A stretch of DNA of 64,000 nt from Shewanella baltica (GTDB lineage Bacteria; Pseudomonadota; Gammaproteobacteria; Enterobacterales; Shewanellaceae). The stretch covers positions 4,402,001 through 4,466,000 of the forward strand of contig NZ_UGYM01000002.1 of assembly GCF_900456975.1 (NCBI RefSeq), read 5' to 3'. Below, piece by piece: positions 53,627 through 62,801 of this stretch. The position numbers and the translations under genes were made by a program. How positions within the stretch are numbered: position 1 is the stretch's first letter; each line of letters starts with the position of its first letter. The notes under the pieces are model-generated. The model saw only the letters and a list, made by a program, of their open reading frames with translations. It had not been told where the DNA came from and ran no database searches.

Positions 53627-54139
53627 ATGAAGTTAACATATGTTGGATTAGCACTATCGTTACTGCTACTTGGCGGCTATCTGATCCCTGAGTCACCGGT
53701 GATCCCAGTCAAAGGCGCCAGCAGTAAAGATTGGAACAGCCAAACCTTTTGGTATGAACCTTGGGGCCCATCGGGCGTACATAAGGGGATAGATATTTTC
53801 GCCGCCAAAAACACTGCCGTGATTGCGCCAACGCCTATGCTGATCTTCTATCGAGGCGACTTCTTTAAAGGAGGTAATGTGGTCGTTGGTCTAGGTGCTA
53901 AATGGCAAATTCATTATTTTGCCCATTTAGCGCAAATTGAATCAGCCACGGGATTAATTGCCCACCAAGGTGAAACGCTGGGCACTGTCGGCGATACGGG
54001 TAATGCTCAAGGTAAACCGCCACATTTGCATTATTCCATTTTGAGCTTATTGCCTAAACCTTGGCTGATAGATACTTCAACCCAAGGATATAAAAAGGCC
54101 TTTTATCAAAACCCCATCACCTACTTAGAAACACACTAA
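53627..54139 (+). CDS. M23-family peptidase (LytM domain)
   Basis: A 170-residue exported protein. One N-terminal hydrophobic segment (about 5-20) acts as signal or anchor; the LytM domain has the zinc motifs HKGIDIFA (HxxxD) and HLHYS (HxH), plus HYFAHL and GDTGNAQGKPP. These enzymes cut peptidoglycan cross-links. It is a minimal M23 protein without a coiled coil or LysM domain. ATG 53627. Confidence 0.88.
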   Translation: MKLTYVGLALSLLLLGGYLIPESPVIPVKGASSKDWNSQTFWYEPWGPSGVHKGIDIFAAKNTAVIAPTPMLIFYRGDFFKGGNVVVGLGAKWQIHYFAHLAQIESATGLIAHQGETLGTVGDTGNAQGKPPHLHYSILSLLPKPWLIDTSTQGYKKAFYQNPITYLETH

Positions 54140-54272
54140 GACTTAGGTGATGAGTAACATAGCGGCTTCGCGACAATATCAACTACAAATGAGGGTTCAG
54201 CAACTCGCCATGTCGGCAAACTCACTGAATGCCAGCATGGCCGACACATTATACGAAGAAATGAACGGAGAC

Positions 54273-54467
54273 TTATGATTCAGCAGACTTACTATCAAGA
54301 GTCACAGAGTTAACTGCCGCAGCATACGACTCGCTATCGGCCTCTGCAGCTAATGATTCCCTATCCGCCTTCGCAATGTATTTAGGTTTATTGCTCGATT
54401 GCAGTTTGGCATTGGCCTTTTTCGCCTTGCTCTTCAAGGTTTGGTTTATCTTCTTTTTGCGGTTCAT
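54273..54467 (-). CDS. DUF2986 small basic protein
   Basis: A 64-residue protein starting MNRKKKINQTLKSKAKKANAK, the DUF2986 signature of small basic Shewanella/Vibrio proteins, followed by an acidic Ser/Ala tail. ATG 54467 is chosen because the conserved family sequence starts there; an in-frame start at 54611 would add 48 unrelated residues. Function unknown; the charge pattern suggests nucleic-acid contact. Confidence 0.7.
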   Translation of the reverse strand: MNRKKKINQTLKSKAKKANAKLQSSNKPKYIAKADRESLAAEADSESYAAAVNSVTLDSKSAES

Positions 54468-54946
54468 CAAGGCACCAATGCGGATACGGAATAAAGGGGC
54501 GCGATTATAGCCTTGCACCTGCACGCCAGACAATAGAAAGCACAAGTCAGATCGCCTCAGGCCATCAAACCTACGCCCAACGCTAACCAAATTAACAAGC
54601 CGAGTTAACAAACCGCGTTTTCAAGCCAAGTCATCAAGCCTGCGACCAAACCATCAGATCGCGCAAGCCATACCAAACGCTAAATAAGGCACAGCCTTAA
54701 CAACATGAACTCGCACTAGGTAACCCTTGGGGTTAAATCTTGATACCGAGTGCTGTGTCGCAATTTATCAATACTGCTGCCAAATCGTGCAATTTCCTGT
54801 ATGACACGACTAGACAAGCCGTTATTCCTCCCCTAAAATCGCGACAGAATAAAAATCGTTATCATTTGTAATGCCGTTTAATGGAATATGGACTTATGCC
54901 AAAGGAGCCGGTGTAGCAAACTCATTCGCTCTTAGCAGGAAGTTAT
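54468..54946. promoter_or_regulatory. Upstream region of TonB receptor
   Basis: About 480 gene-free bases. The right end holds the Fur box listed next. The left part includes the promoter of the DUF2986 gene. Confidence 0.45.
54851..54869 (+). promoter_or_regulatory. Fur box
   Basis: AAAAATCGTTATCATTTGT matches the 19-bp Fur consensus at about 12 positions, including the AATGATAA core on the opposite strand. It is 78 bases upstream of the TonB receptor start, so iron-controlled repression is likely. Confidence 0.65.
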
Positions 54947-57124
54947 ATGACATTCAAAACCTCGTTTGTTGCTTTAGCCGTATTTGCAGCGCTAAGCCAA
55001 TCCGCTGTGGCTCAAGATGCCCCCGATAGCAATTCAAACAACAAAAATAAAGACATAGAAAAAATCACAGTCACCGCGAGTCGGATGGATAAATCCCCCA
55101 GCTCAATCCCCAATACCGTCACTATCATCGACCGCGCCCAGTTAGAAGAACAGTTCCGCACCACTAAAGATTTGTCGACCATTATCGGTAACTTAGCCCC
55201 GAGCTTTTCGCCAAGCCGCCAGAAGATGAGTAACACAGGCGAAACCCTGCGTGGTCGCCCGCCGCTGATCATGATCGACGGCGTACCGCAATCAAACCCA
55301 CTTCGCAGTGGGGGTCGCTCGGGTCAAACCATAGATCCAGCCATGATTGAGCGTATCGAAATCATTCACGGTGCCAATGCAATGCACGGTCTTGGTGCCC
55401 AAGGCGGCATCATCAATTACATCACTAAAAAACCGACGGGCGACAGCGAACAGGTTGCAAGTTTCGATGTGACAGTTCCTGATTCGATGAAATCTAACGG
55501 TTTAAGCTTTGGTGCCAGCTATGCGTTTTCTGGCGAGTCAGAATTTATCGACATGATAGGTTCGGTTAGCTACCGCAATAATGGCGTCTATTATGATGCC
55601 AACCATAACGTCGTAGGTGTGGACACGACTCAAGGCGAGTCGATGGACAGCCAAAGCACCGACTTCTTCATTAAGCTTGGCCACAACTTCGACGAGTCGC
55701 GCCTTGAACTAATGGTTAACCATTACACCGCAGACAACAATGGCGATTGGATGCCAGTCGCAGGCGACAAGCCCAATGGCGTGCCCACGGGCGCAGTTAA
55801 AGAAACTCAGCCATGGGAAGCGGCCAATAACCAAGTGACCACCACCAGTTTGACTTACACCCACGCCAACATTGGTGGCCAACAACTTAACCTGCAACTC
55901 TTTAATCAAGATTTTAAAGCGGTTTATGGTGGCGGCTGTTTCGACAGTTTCTACGATCCATCCTTCGAAGGTAGCGACCAAGTGATCCAGTGCGGTGTCG
56001 GCAGCAAAGGCGAAAGCTTGTACTACGAGCAATCGCGTAATGCTTCTGTTAAATGGGGGTTAAAAAGCTCATTGATTGCTAAGGATATTGCGGGTTCAGG
56101 GATTGATGCGGCCTACGGTATCGACCTTTTCCGTGATACCACAGAGCAAGATTTAGTGAAAACGGGTTTTTCGTGGGTTCCGGAAAGCACCTATGACAAC
56201 GTCGCGCCATACTTGCAGTTAGATTATGATTTAATTGAAAATCTAACCTTATCGACCGGTGTTCGTTACGAACATGCCGAGTTAAGTGTCGACGACTACA
56301 AAACCCTATGGGGTGCGGGTAATAAGCAAATTGCAGGTGGCTCAGCCACCTTCGATGAAACCTTATTCAACGTCGGTATCTCCTACAAAATCACCCCAGA
56401 CATTCGCGTTTATACCAGCTATAACCAAGGTTTTGGCATGCCGGATATCGGCCGAATTCTGCGTGATGGTAAAAGCTTCCCCGGCGACAATCCCAGCATA
56501 GATGACTCATTGGCACTCACGCCGCTCGTCACAGATAACGTCGAAGTCGGCGCCGATTACCAAGGTAAATACTTAAGCGCCAAGCTAGCTTACTATCGTT
56601 CGGCCACTGATTTTGGTTCACGTTTAGCCTTAAATAGTGATGGTTTCTACGACGTGAAGCGGGAAAAAAGTGTGATCGATGGGATCGAAGCCAATGTCAC
56701 CGCCTACCTCACCAGCAATGATGATCTCGGCATGAATATCGCCTTCCAGCAGGGCGAATACGATTCAAATGGTGATAACCAAGTCGATACCGATCTCGAT
56801 GGTGCAAATATTTCACCCAACCGTATCAACCTGTTCTGGACCCATAACTTCGATAATGACATGTCGACCCGCGTTCAAGCCAATTACTACATGGACCGCG
56901 ACTTTAAAAATGCGGTGGGTAACAAGTATGCAGAATTTGATGGCTATACCACAGTCGATGCTTCCTTCTCTATGCCGCTTTACACTGGCACCCTGAGCTT
57001 AGGTCTGCAAAACCTGTTTAATAAGGATTATTTCAATTATTACTCACAAACCATGGGTACAAATGATCGTTATTTCAAAGGCATGGGACGTACTGCGACA
57101 ATAGGCTACACCTTGCCTTTCTAA
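54947..57124 (+). CDS. TonB-dependent outer membrane siderophore receptor
   Basis: A 725-residue receptor. A signal peptide (cleavage after SAVAQ, about residue 23) is followed by the TonB box region EKITVTASR, the plug domain (NTVTIIDRAQLEEQF, RGRPPLIMIDGVPQ, ERIEIIHGANAMHGLGAQGG) and a beta-barrel ending in GYTLPF, with terminal aromatic Phe. The plug is of the FepA/IrgA/ViuA kind, so the ligand is probably a ferric siderophore. ATG 54947 with a gcaggaag site. The upstream Fur box predicts induction under iron shortage. Confidence 0.93.
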   Translation: MTFKTSFVALAVFAALSQSAVAQDAPDSNSNNKNKDIEKITVTASRMDKSPSSIPNTVTIIDRAQLEEQFRTTKDLSTIIGNLAPSFSPSRQKMSNTGETLRGRPPLIMIDGVPQSNPLRSGGRSGQTIDPAMIERIEIIHGANAMHGLGAQGGIINYITKKPTGDSEQVASFDVTVPDSMKSNGLSFGASYAFSGESEFIDMIGSVSYRNNGVYYDANHNVVGVDTTQGESMDSQSTDFFIKLGHNFDESRLELMVNHYTADNNGDWMPVAGDKPNGVPTGAVKETQPWEAANNQVTTTSLTYTHANIGGQQLNLQLFNQDFKAVYGGGCFDSFYDPSFEGSDQVIQCGVGSKGESLYYEQSRNASVKWGLKSSLIAKDIAGSGIDAAYGIDLFRDTTEQDLVKTGFSWVPESTYDNVAPYLQLDYDLIENLTLSTGVRYEHAELSVDDYKTLWGAGNKQIAGGSATFDETLFNVGISYKITPDIRVYTSYNQGFGMPDIGRILRDGKSFPGDNPSIDDSLALTPLVTDNVEVGADYQGKYLSAKLAYYRSATDFGSRLALNSDGFYDVKREKSVIDGIEANVTAYLTSNDDLGMNIAFQQGEYDSNGDNQVDTDLDGANISPNRINLFWTHNFDNDMSTRVQANYYMDRDFKNAVGNKYAEFDGYTTVDASFSMPLYTGTLSLGLQNLFNKDYFNYYSQTMGTNDRYFKGMGRTATIGYTLPF

Positions 57125-57144
57125 GTGAAAGCCCATTGAAACAT

Positions 57145-57173
57145 AAAAAAGCGCAATTACATTGCGCTTTTTT
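57145..57173. terminator. Bidirectional terminator
   Basis: AAAAAAGCGCAAT-TAC-ATTGCGCTTTTTT, a 13-bp perfect stem with T runs on both strands, between the TonB receptor (+) and the Pmp3-like gene (-). Confidence 0.93.
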
Positions 57174-57193
57174 ATTGTGCTGAAGAAAGACAA

Positions 57194-57361
57194 TTATGCC
57201 TTGGTCACGACCCAGAGAGCATGTAATAAACCGGGGAACCAGAACAGTAAACACAAGACTATGTTTATTAGCAGATCTTTACCCGCTCCTGCCTTCAAAA
57301 ATACAGCAACAGGTGGCAATAGAATCGCAATAATGACTAAGAGTAATTTATTTGTATCCAT
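57194..57361 (-). CDS. Pmp3/YqaE-family small membrane protein
   Basis: A 55-residue protein: MDTNKLLLVIIAILLPPVAV, then FLKAGAGKDLLINIVLCLLF and WFPGLLHALWVVTKA. The LPPVAVFL...WFPGLLHAL pattern is that of Pmp3/YqaE proteolipids with two membrane helices. Members affect membrane potential and salt stress. ATG 57361 has a ttaaggatgccctgtt site. It is convergent with the TonB receptor and shares its terminator. Short genes like this are easily missed. Confidence 0.85.
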   Translation of the reverse strand: MDTNKLLLVIIAILLPPVAVFLKAGAGKDLLINIVLCLLFWFPGLLHALWVVTKA

Positions 57362-57623
57362 AACAGGGCATCCTTAAAACGGAGATTGTAGGCGAATCAA
57401 CAGGGTCTAACTTCGCAGGAAGACTCAGAATTTGCAAACTTTTTAGCTTACAGAATGATAAATACTCCAAGTGATTCTCTAAACCAAAGCACTAATATCG
57501 CTATAAATTCAAAGGAAGATGTAGCCCGCCTCATGCCGTTAAATACAGGTTAAGATATCCTATAAACTTCAACCGAAAATGCCTAAAAGCATCTATAGTT
57601 AAAGAAAAATATGAACTAAAAGA

Positions 57624-58793
57624 ATGATATTTGATCCCCAAGCCCTATTACTCATCAAATTTATTTGCCTACTGGCCAGCACCGCAGCCGTGGCATGGGG
57701 ACTCATTGCCAAACCTTTAGCGATTGCGACTCAAGCCAGTATGCGTTTTTCTCTGGCGAACTTGTTCGTCCTCCTTGGCATCATACTCAACAGCCAACGC
57801 TCCGAAGCCTCCAGTTACCTTTTTTGGTTCTGCTCCGATATGGCTATTTTGTTTGGATTCATCCTATTACGCTGGGGTACTAAGGCACTTTTCAGGCTGA
57901 GTCCCAGCGTTAAATCCGATCTTATTCTCTTGGCAATCACGGCCAGTGTGATGCTCTCGGTTCCCCCCAACTTCAGCTCCGAACGCACCTTAGCCGTTGT
58001 TTTCTCCGCCTGCGCCGCGCTGATTTTTACCATGCTAACGCGGGATAACTATCAGGCCATTAAACGCGATACGGGGAATCGAGTCGCCATCGCTATGGTC
58101 ATGCCTTTAGTCGCTATGGTGGGTATTTTTACCATTCGCATCTTTATCGCCCTGCTTTCCCCAGAAGAAAGTCCGATGTTTATCGCCATGCACACGCACG
58201 AAGCGATACCTGTGCTGTGGTTTTATGTATTTCTAACCCTATTGATCAATATCGTGATGATAGGTAATGCCATGACGCGACTCGTCAGCAAAATCCGTAT
58301 GTTAGCGGAACGGGATCAACTCACAGGCCTGTGGAATCGCCGGGCTATGCATAAGTTTCTCAACAATATCCATCAACGCTGGCTAAGGGATAATGTGCCT
58401 TACAGTATGATTTTATTGGATCTTGACCATTTTAAAGAGATTAACGATCAATACGGCCACGATGCGGGTGATCTCGCCCTGCTGACGGCGGCGAGACTGT
58501 TTGGATCGGTATTACGTGAAAATGATGCCCTATGTCGTCACGGTGGTGAGGAGTTTCTGGTGATTTTGCCCACGACCGATGCACCCGCTGCCAGAGCCGT
58601 TGCCGAGAAATTGCATCAAGTACTTAAGGACAATTCATTTATCTGGCAAGGTGTTACGATAAAAATCCATGCCAGTTTAGGTTACGCCACTATCTATCAA
58701 GGATGCCAGCCAGACAAGCTACTCATTCAAGCGGACCAAGCCATGTACCGCGCCAAATCCGAAGGCCGAGACCGTATTTGCCAAGCTTGCTAG
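57624..58793 (+). CDS. Diguanylate cyclase with membrane sensor region
   Basis: A 389-residue protein. Residues about 5-225 hold seven or so hydrophobic segments; the C-terminal GGDEF domain (about 235-388) has the active-site motif HGGEEFLVIL, the GGEEF form that is usually active, and LDLDHFKEINDQYGHDAGD for metal and GTP. It makes c-di-GMP, favouring sessile life. The motif RxxD for product inhibition is not obvious before GGEEF: RENDALCRHGGEEF has REND five residues ahead, in the I-site place. ATG 57624. Confidence 0.93.
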   Translation: MIFDPQALLLIKFICLLASTAAVAWGLIAKPLAIATQASMRFSLANLFVLLGIILNSQRSEASSYLFWFCSDMAILFGFILLRWGTKALFRLSPSVKSDLILLAITASVMLSVPPNFSSERTLAVVFSACAALIFTMLTRDNYQAIKRDTGNRVAIAMVMPLVAMVGIFTIRIFIALLSPEESPMFIAMHTHEAIPVLWFYVFLTLLINIVMIGNAMTRLVSKIRMLAERDQLTGLWNRRAMHKFLNNIHQRWLRDNVPYSMILLDLDHFKEINDQYGHDAGDLALLTAARLFGSVLRENDALCRHGGEEFLVILPTTDAPAARAVAEKLHQVLKDNSFIWQGVTIKIHASLGYATIYQGCQPDKLLIQADQAMYRAKSEGRDRICQAC

Positions 58794-58841
58794 GCTTTTG
58801 CAAAATCTTGCTAGCCTCACGCAAGAATAACGCGACTAGTA

Positions 58842-59534
58842 TTAATCCACTTTCGCCGGCCAAGCCAAAGTATCGGGTTCAGACCACTCAATCAGCGCTT
58901 CAGTCACACCTTCAGCGGCAAAATGTTCACCTTGAGTCGGCACATCCCTATACGCATAATCACGCCAGCCAGTCGCTTCATCGCCATAGCGAAAATGCAG
59001 ACAGTAGGCGTGCAGATAACAACGATCCGCCGCCATGCCACCGTATAAATCATCGCCTAAAATCGGCACACCTAAACTTGCCAAGGCGACTCTTAATTGA
59101 TGGGTTTTACCCGAATGGGGTTTCAGTAAATATAAACGCAATCCCTCACTGACACTCAATGAAAAAAACTGCGTAATCGCCGGATTCTCTTTAGTGCGCA
59201 GCAGTTTAAACATGCTACGCCGCGACTTTGCCATGTCACCAATCACCCAGCCTTGCTTCTTCTTCGGCTTGCCTTTCGCGAGGGCGAGGTAATATTTCTG
59301 CACTTTATGGGCGGTAAATAGCTCAGTAAATTGCTTAGCGGCGACGGCGCTTTTGGCCAAAATCAACAGACCGGACGTGGGTGTGTCTAATCTATGCACG
59401 GCAAAAAGCTTAATCCCTAAATCTTGCTCAGCCTGCGCCACCACGCCCGCTGTTCCGTCCTGACTGTGGAAATGCACTTTGGCTGATTTGGAGATAACAA
59501 GGAAGTCAGCCTCATCGGCTATGATTCGATACAT
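58842..59534 (-). CDS. RluA-family pseudouridine synthase (TIGR01621-like)
   Basis: A 230-residue pseudouridine synthase of the RluA group. The catalytic Asp is in HRLDTPTSGLL, followed by KYYLALAKG and KPHSGKTHQLRVALA. It lacks an S4 domain and is shorter than RluC/RluD, like the stand-alone TIGR01621-type proteins. The RNA target cannot be told from the sequence. ATG 59534; the kinase gene upstream ends 34 bases away in the same direction, so it may be at the end of that operon. Confidence 0.9.
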   Translation of the reverse strand: MYRIIADEADFLVISKSAKVHFHSQDGTAGVVAQAEQDLGIKLFAVHRLDTPTSGLLILAKSAVAAKQFTELFTAHKVQKYYLALAKGKPKKKQGWVIGDMAKSRRSMFKLLRTKENPAITQFFSLSVSEGLRLYLLKPHSGKTHQLRVALASLGVPILGDDLYGGMAADRCYLHAYCLHFRYGDEATGWRDYAYRDVPTQGEHFAAEGVTEALIEWSEPDTLAWPAKVD

Positions 59535-59567
59535 GGAGTTCTCGACGCTTTAATGCGGATCATCGAC

Positions 59568-60824
59568 TTAAAACTTAATAGTGACCACTAAGCCGGGATG
59601 ATTATCCGTGAGATTAATTTTGGCATTGTGCCGTGAGAGAATCGCTTTGACCATAGATAATCCTAAACCTGTACCCTGTAAATGCCGACTAGGGTCGAGG
59701 CGCACTAAGCGTTCGAACACTCTTTCTTTACTGTCGTCGGGAATACCGGGGCCATTATCGCGGATCTGAATTTGTGGGCCTGACTGAATAATTTCAATCC
59801 GCGCACCTTGGCCAGAATACTTCATCGCGTTATCGACGAGATTATATAAAGCTTGGAATAATAAGTATTTATCACCAAATACCTTATGGTCAGCCAACAG
59901 CGACAAACTCAAGGTTTGCTCATTGGATTCTGCCACGGCATCGGCCATGTCCAACAAATCGGTACACAGTTGCGCTAGGCTTAACTCCTGCAAATCGAGC
60001 GTCTGCTGACCTTCTTCGATACGCGTGAGTGACAACATGGCATCAAATGTCGCTAAACAATGATCGAGCTCTTCGGTCAAAATCGCGCAACCTTCGCTAA
60101 TCTCATCACTCGGCTTACTCGCCAGCTCTTCAAGACCAATGCGGATATGTGACAGTGGAGTACGTAAATCATGGGCGATATTATCGGTCGCGCCGCGCAC
60201 TGCCATCAGGTTATTTTCGAGGATATCCAGCACATTATTAAACTGCAGCGCCAACATATCAAACTCATCCTGACGCCAACTCAAGGGCAAGCGGGTATCA
60301 TAGTGGCCGCGTTCAATCTGTTCACTCAAGCGGTTGTATTGTACTAATCGACGTAAAATCGCCTTAGAAAACAGATAGCCGAGCGCTAAGGTCAACACTA
60401 TTGTAAGCATCACGGCTGTCGCCGCGGCGCTGATAAACTTATCGATTAACGTCGCTAAGTTATCGGTACGGGTCGCAATCAACACTGGGCCGTAGCGGGT
60501 CATTACCAACCCGCCGGTAAGAATATGCAGCTTATCTGGGCCACCGGTTAAGATGGGGAAATCCCGCGTTTGCGGCAGCATGGGCATGCCTTCGGGCATA
60601 AAGCTCAAGGCACCGACCATATCGTAGCTATTACGCCAAGCGATCAGAGCGGTTTGTGGATCGGCGGCGCGGATTTGAGCGGCAAAACTACGGCGGTCAA
60701 CCGTTAGGGCAAGTTGCTGATAACGTTGGGTCTCTGACTCTAAATATTGAGTCACTTGATACTGTTGCTCGATGATCAACTGTCGATAGAGGGCAAATAG
60801 CAGCGCCCCAATGATCACTGTCAC
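59568..60824 (-). CDS. Sensor histidine kinase of PepSY-linked system
   Basis: The kinase frame has HAMP, HisKA (His218 in DNIAHDLRTPLSHIRI, counting from GTG 60824) and ATPase motifs (NLVDNAMKY, DNGPGIP, GTGLGLSMV). From GTG 60824 it has 418 residues, but that start cuts the first membrane helix: upstream codons read KPYQSSAWRITIVFSTLVTV in frame and look like its true N-terminus. No ATG, GTG or TTG lies between the in-frame stop and GTG 60824, so an ATT at 60878, overlapping the regulator stop, may be used. It pairs with the response regulator upstream. Confidence 0.88.
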   Translation of the reverse strand: MTVIIGALLFALYRQLIIEQQYQVTQYLESETQRYQQLALTVDRRSFAAQIRAADPQTALIAWRNSYDMVGALSFMPEGMPMLPQTRDFPILTGGPDKLHILTGGLVMTRYGPVLIATRTDNLATLIDKFISAAATAVMLTIVLTLALGYLFSKAILRRLVQYNRLSEQIERGHYDTRLPLSWRQDEFDMLALQFNNVLDILENNLMAVRGATDNIAHDLRTPLSHIRIGLEELASKPSDEISEGCAILTEELDHCLATFDAMLSLTRIEEGQQTLDLQELSLAQLCTDLLDMADAVAESNEQTLSLSLLADHKVFGDKYLLFQALYNLVDNAMKYSGQGARIEIIQSGPQIQIRDNGPGIPDDSKERVFERLVRLDPSRHLQGTGLGLSMVKAILSRHNAKINLTDNHPGLVVTIKF

Positions 60825-60873
60825 TAAGGTCGAAAAGACGATTGTGATGCGCCAGGCGCTGCTTTGGTAAGGC

Positions 60874-61551
60874 TTAATGCCTTTGTCGTAAGCGATAACC
60901 CGCTCCTCTCACGGTTTCGATAAGCTCGCCATGGCCTAACTCTTCAAATTTACGGCGTAATTTTGCGATATGCACATCGATGACGTTCGTGCGCGGGTCG
61001 AAGTGATAATCCCACACTGCTTCGAACAATAAGGTGCGGCTAATCACTTGATTCGCATGTTCCATCAGATACTTAAGTAACTGGAACTCTTTCGGCTGCA
61101 GCATCAACTCTTGCCCGTCTAAGGTCACATTACGGGTCAGTAACTCCATCTTCAAACCACCGACAACGAGATCTGTGGTGACTGGCACAGATTGGCCACG
61201 GTGCATGAGTTTTTCGGCGCGCACTAATAACTCAGAGAAGGCAAACGGCTTAGTCATATAGTCGTCGCCGCCCGCGCGCAGGCCTTTCACTCGCTCATCA
61301 ACGTGCGCTAAGGCAGATAAAATCAGCACTGGGGTTTGATTGCCCGTTGCCCTTAAGGCGGCCAATAATTTCAAGCCATCGAGCTGTGGTAACATGCGGT
61401 CGAGGATCACGAGATCGTACTGACTACTCGTGGCGAGTGACAAACCTTGGTGGCCATCGCTCGCCGTTTCGATATTGTGGCCCTGCTCAAGAAATCCTTT
61501 GACGATGTAATCAATCGTCGTCGCATCATCTTCAACTAAAAGTATTTTCAT
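60874..61551 (-). CDS. OmpR-family response regulator (CusR/QseB-like)
   Basis: A 225-residue regulator. Receiver domain with EDD at 7-9, phosphoacceptor Asp51 (LVILDRMLPQ) and TKPFAFSELLVRA; the winged helix ends VIDVHIAKLRRK and VRGAGYRLRQRH. ATG 61551 (MKILLVEDD) is the normal family start; the longer frame from 61593 adds 14 residues. A gaggag site lies 12 bases upstream. It is the middle gene of a PepSY protein, regulator, kinase operon. This combination often senses envelope or metal stress. Confidence 0.93.
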   Translation of the reverse strand: MKILLVEDDATTIDYIVKGFLEQGHNIETASDGHQGLSLATSSQYDLVILDRMLPQLDGLKLLAALRATGNQTPVLILSALAHVDERVKGLRAGGDDYMTKPFAFSELLVRAEKLMHRGQSVPVTTDLVVGGLKMELLTRNVTLDGQELMLQPKEFQLLKYLMEHANQVISRTLLFEAVWDYHFDPRTNVIDVHIAKLRRKFEELGHGELIETVRGAGYRLRQRH

Positions 61552-61611
61552 CTGTATGTTGCGCTCCTCAATCCTAAATACTCGTTTGAGCACTCGATTG
61601 ACTTAGATGTT

Positions 61612-62133
61612 TCAATCCCACTTGAGTAAAGGTAACGGGCGTAAATTTTCGACATCAAAAGCCAATTTAAACTTACCCGTATCGTCTAGCAGCTTAAGCT
61701 CTAAATAACTGATACCTAAGTCGTGATCTAACTTTGCCTCGGTTAAGAAGGCTTTGTGATCTTTAGTGGCCTTAGCGATTAAGCCTGAAAATGTTTGATC
61801 TTTTGCCGCGATCAAACGTGTCGCCTCAACCTCACCGAGATCATCCGCGCTCACTTTACTCGCCTTTTGTTTCAGCAACTTACCATCGCGGGCACGATAT
61901 TCAAACCGCGTTATAGAATTGGCCAAGGGATTAATCAACTCAAATTGGTAGACTAATTCACCCTCTTGCTCTTCCATATTAAATTCGGCAATCACGCCGG
62001 AGAACCCTTTTTCGATCTGCTGCATAACGCTCAGCGGCGGTACATAGTCTCCACCCGCAAACATCGAATACATGCTCTGAGCCGCAGTTGCGACGCCAGA
62101 TACCAACATGAATCCTAGCAACCATAGTCTCAT
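61612..62133 (-). CDS. Exported PepSY-like protein
   Basis: A 173-residue protein with a signal peptide (cleavage after VATAA, about residue 18) and a mature domain with PepSY-like pattern: MQQIEKGFSGVIAEFNMEEQ and YQFELINPLANSITRFEYRA with DGKLL. PepSY proteins inhibit or sense periplasmic proteases and often accompany two-component systems. It is 60 bases upstream of the regulator gene and probably co-transcribed. ATG 62133. Confidence 0.75.
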   Translation of the reverse strand: MRLWLLGFMLVSGVATAAQSMYSMFAGGDYVPPLSVMQQIEKGFSGVIAEFNMEEQEGELVYQFELINPLANSITRFEYRARDGKLLKQKASKVSADDLGEVEATRLIAAKDQTFSGLIAKATKDHKAFLTEAKLDHDLGISYLELKLLDDTGKFKLAFDVENLRPLPLLKWD

Positions 62134-62625
62134 GGCTCCTCCATATAAATCAGCTAAGTTTGTATCTTATGAGACAATCAGTTAGAAGTCGATGGGACCT
62201 ATTGTCCCTGTGCGCGATTCCAAACCAATCTCCCATAATCTACCACTGGATATAGCATTACACTGCGTTAGCCTTAACTCAGGTTTGGTCATAAATGGAA
62301 CGAAAATGCCCTTTCAACATCACCTAAGTTATTCGCTTTTAAGCCAAACACTCAATCATTTTGTGGCTAATGTGTTAAGTCTACCTAATACCAGCTGAAA
62401 CACCGATGGAAACAAGATTAAGCTTTGATCATCTGGGGATTTTGAAGCATGACATTTCCAGTAAAAACCCATAATTTAGCCATTTAAAATCAAGCTGATT
62501 GAATTTTAGCGGGTATTTTAGTGCATTTGTGTCGTCAAAAAGTACGATTGGCAAATAGACCCCACTCCACTAACGTCAGTCTGATAACCAAGCGTCAAGT
62601 AATGGCATTTTTAATCGGAGCGAAT
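62134..62625. other. Gene-free divergent region
   Basis: About 490 bases without a gene that I can support. It separates the PepSY operon (-) from a small membrane protein gene (+) and holds their promoters; I see no clear repeat or terminator. Confidence 0.45.
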
Positions 62626-62787
62626 ATGAAACCAGTCACACGATGGATAAGCTTGAGCTTGCTACTCGTCGCAGCATTAAGCCCCTACGCCTATGGCAGC
62701 GCCACAAGCGCCATGGCATTTATCATCTTAGGCATGCTGTTGGAAGGAACATTTTGGATTGGATTGCTGGGTAAAAAACGTCATTAG
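62626..62787 (+). CDS. Small membrane protein, 53 residues
   Basis: ATG 62626 is preceded by a cggagcgaat site. The protein starts MKPVTRWISLSLLLVAALSP and has two hydrophobic segments, ending WIGLLGKKRH. A longer frame from 62521 exists but has no site and adds a non-conserved stretch. Family unknown. It is convergent with modC, with only 14 bases between the stops. Confidence 0.65.
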   Translation: MKPVTRWISLSLLLVAALSPYAYGSATSAMAFIILGMLLEGTFWIGLLGKKRH

Positions 62788-62801
62788 AGTGCGATATCAC
62801 A

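Noticed and set aside
62192..62398. Plus-strand frame upstream of the small membrane protein
   Set aside because: No ribosome binding site and no protein-like pattern; it lies in the divergent promoter region of the PepSY operon.
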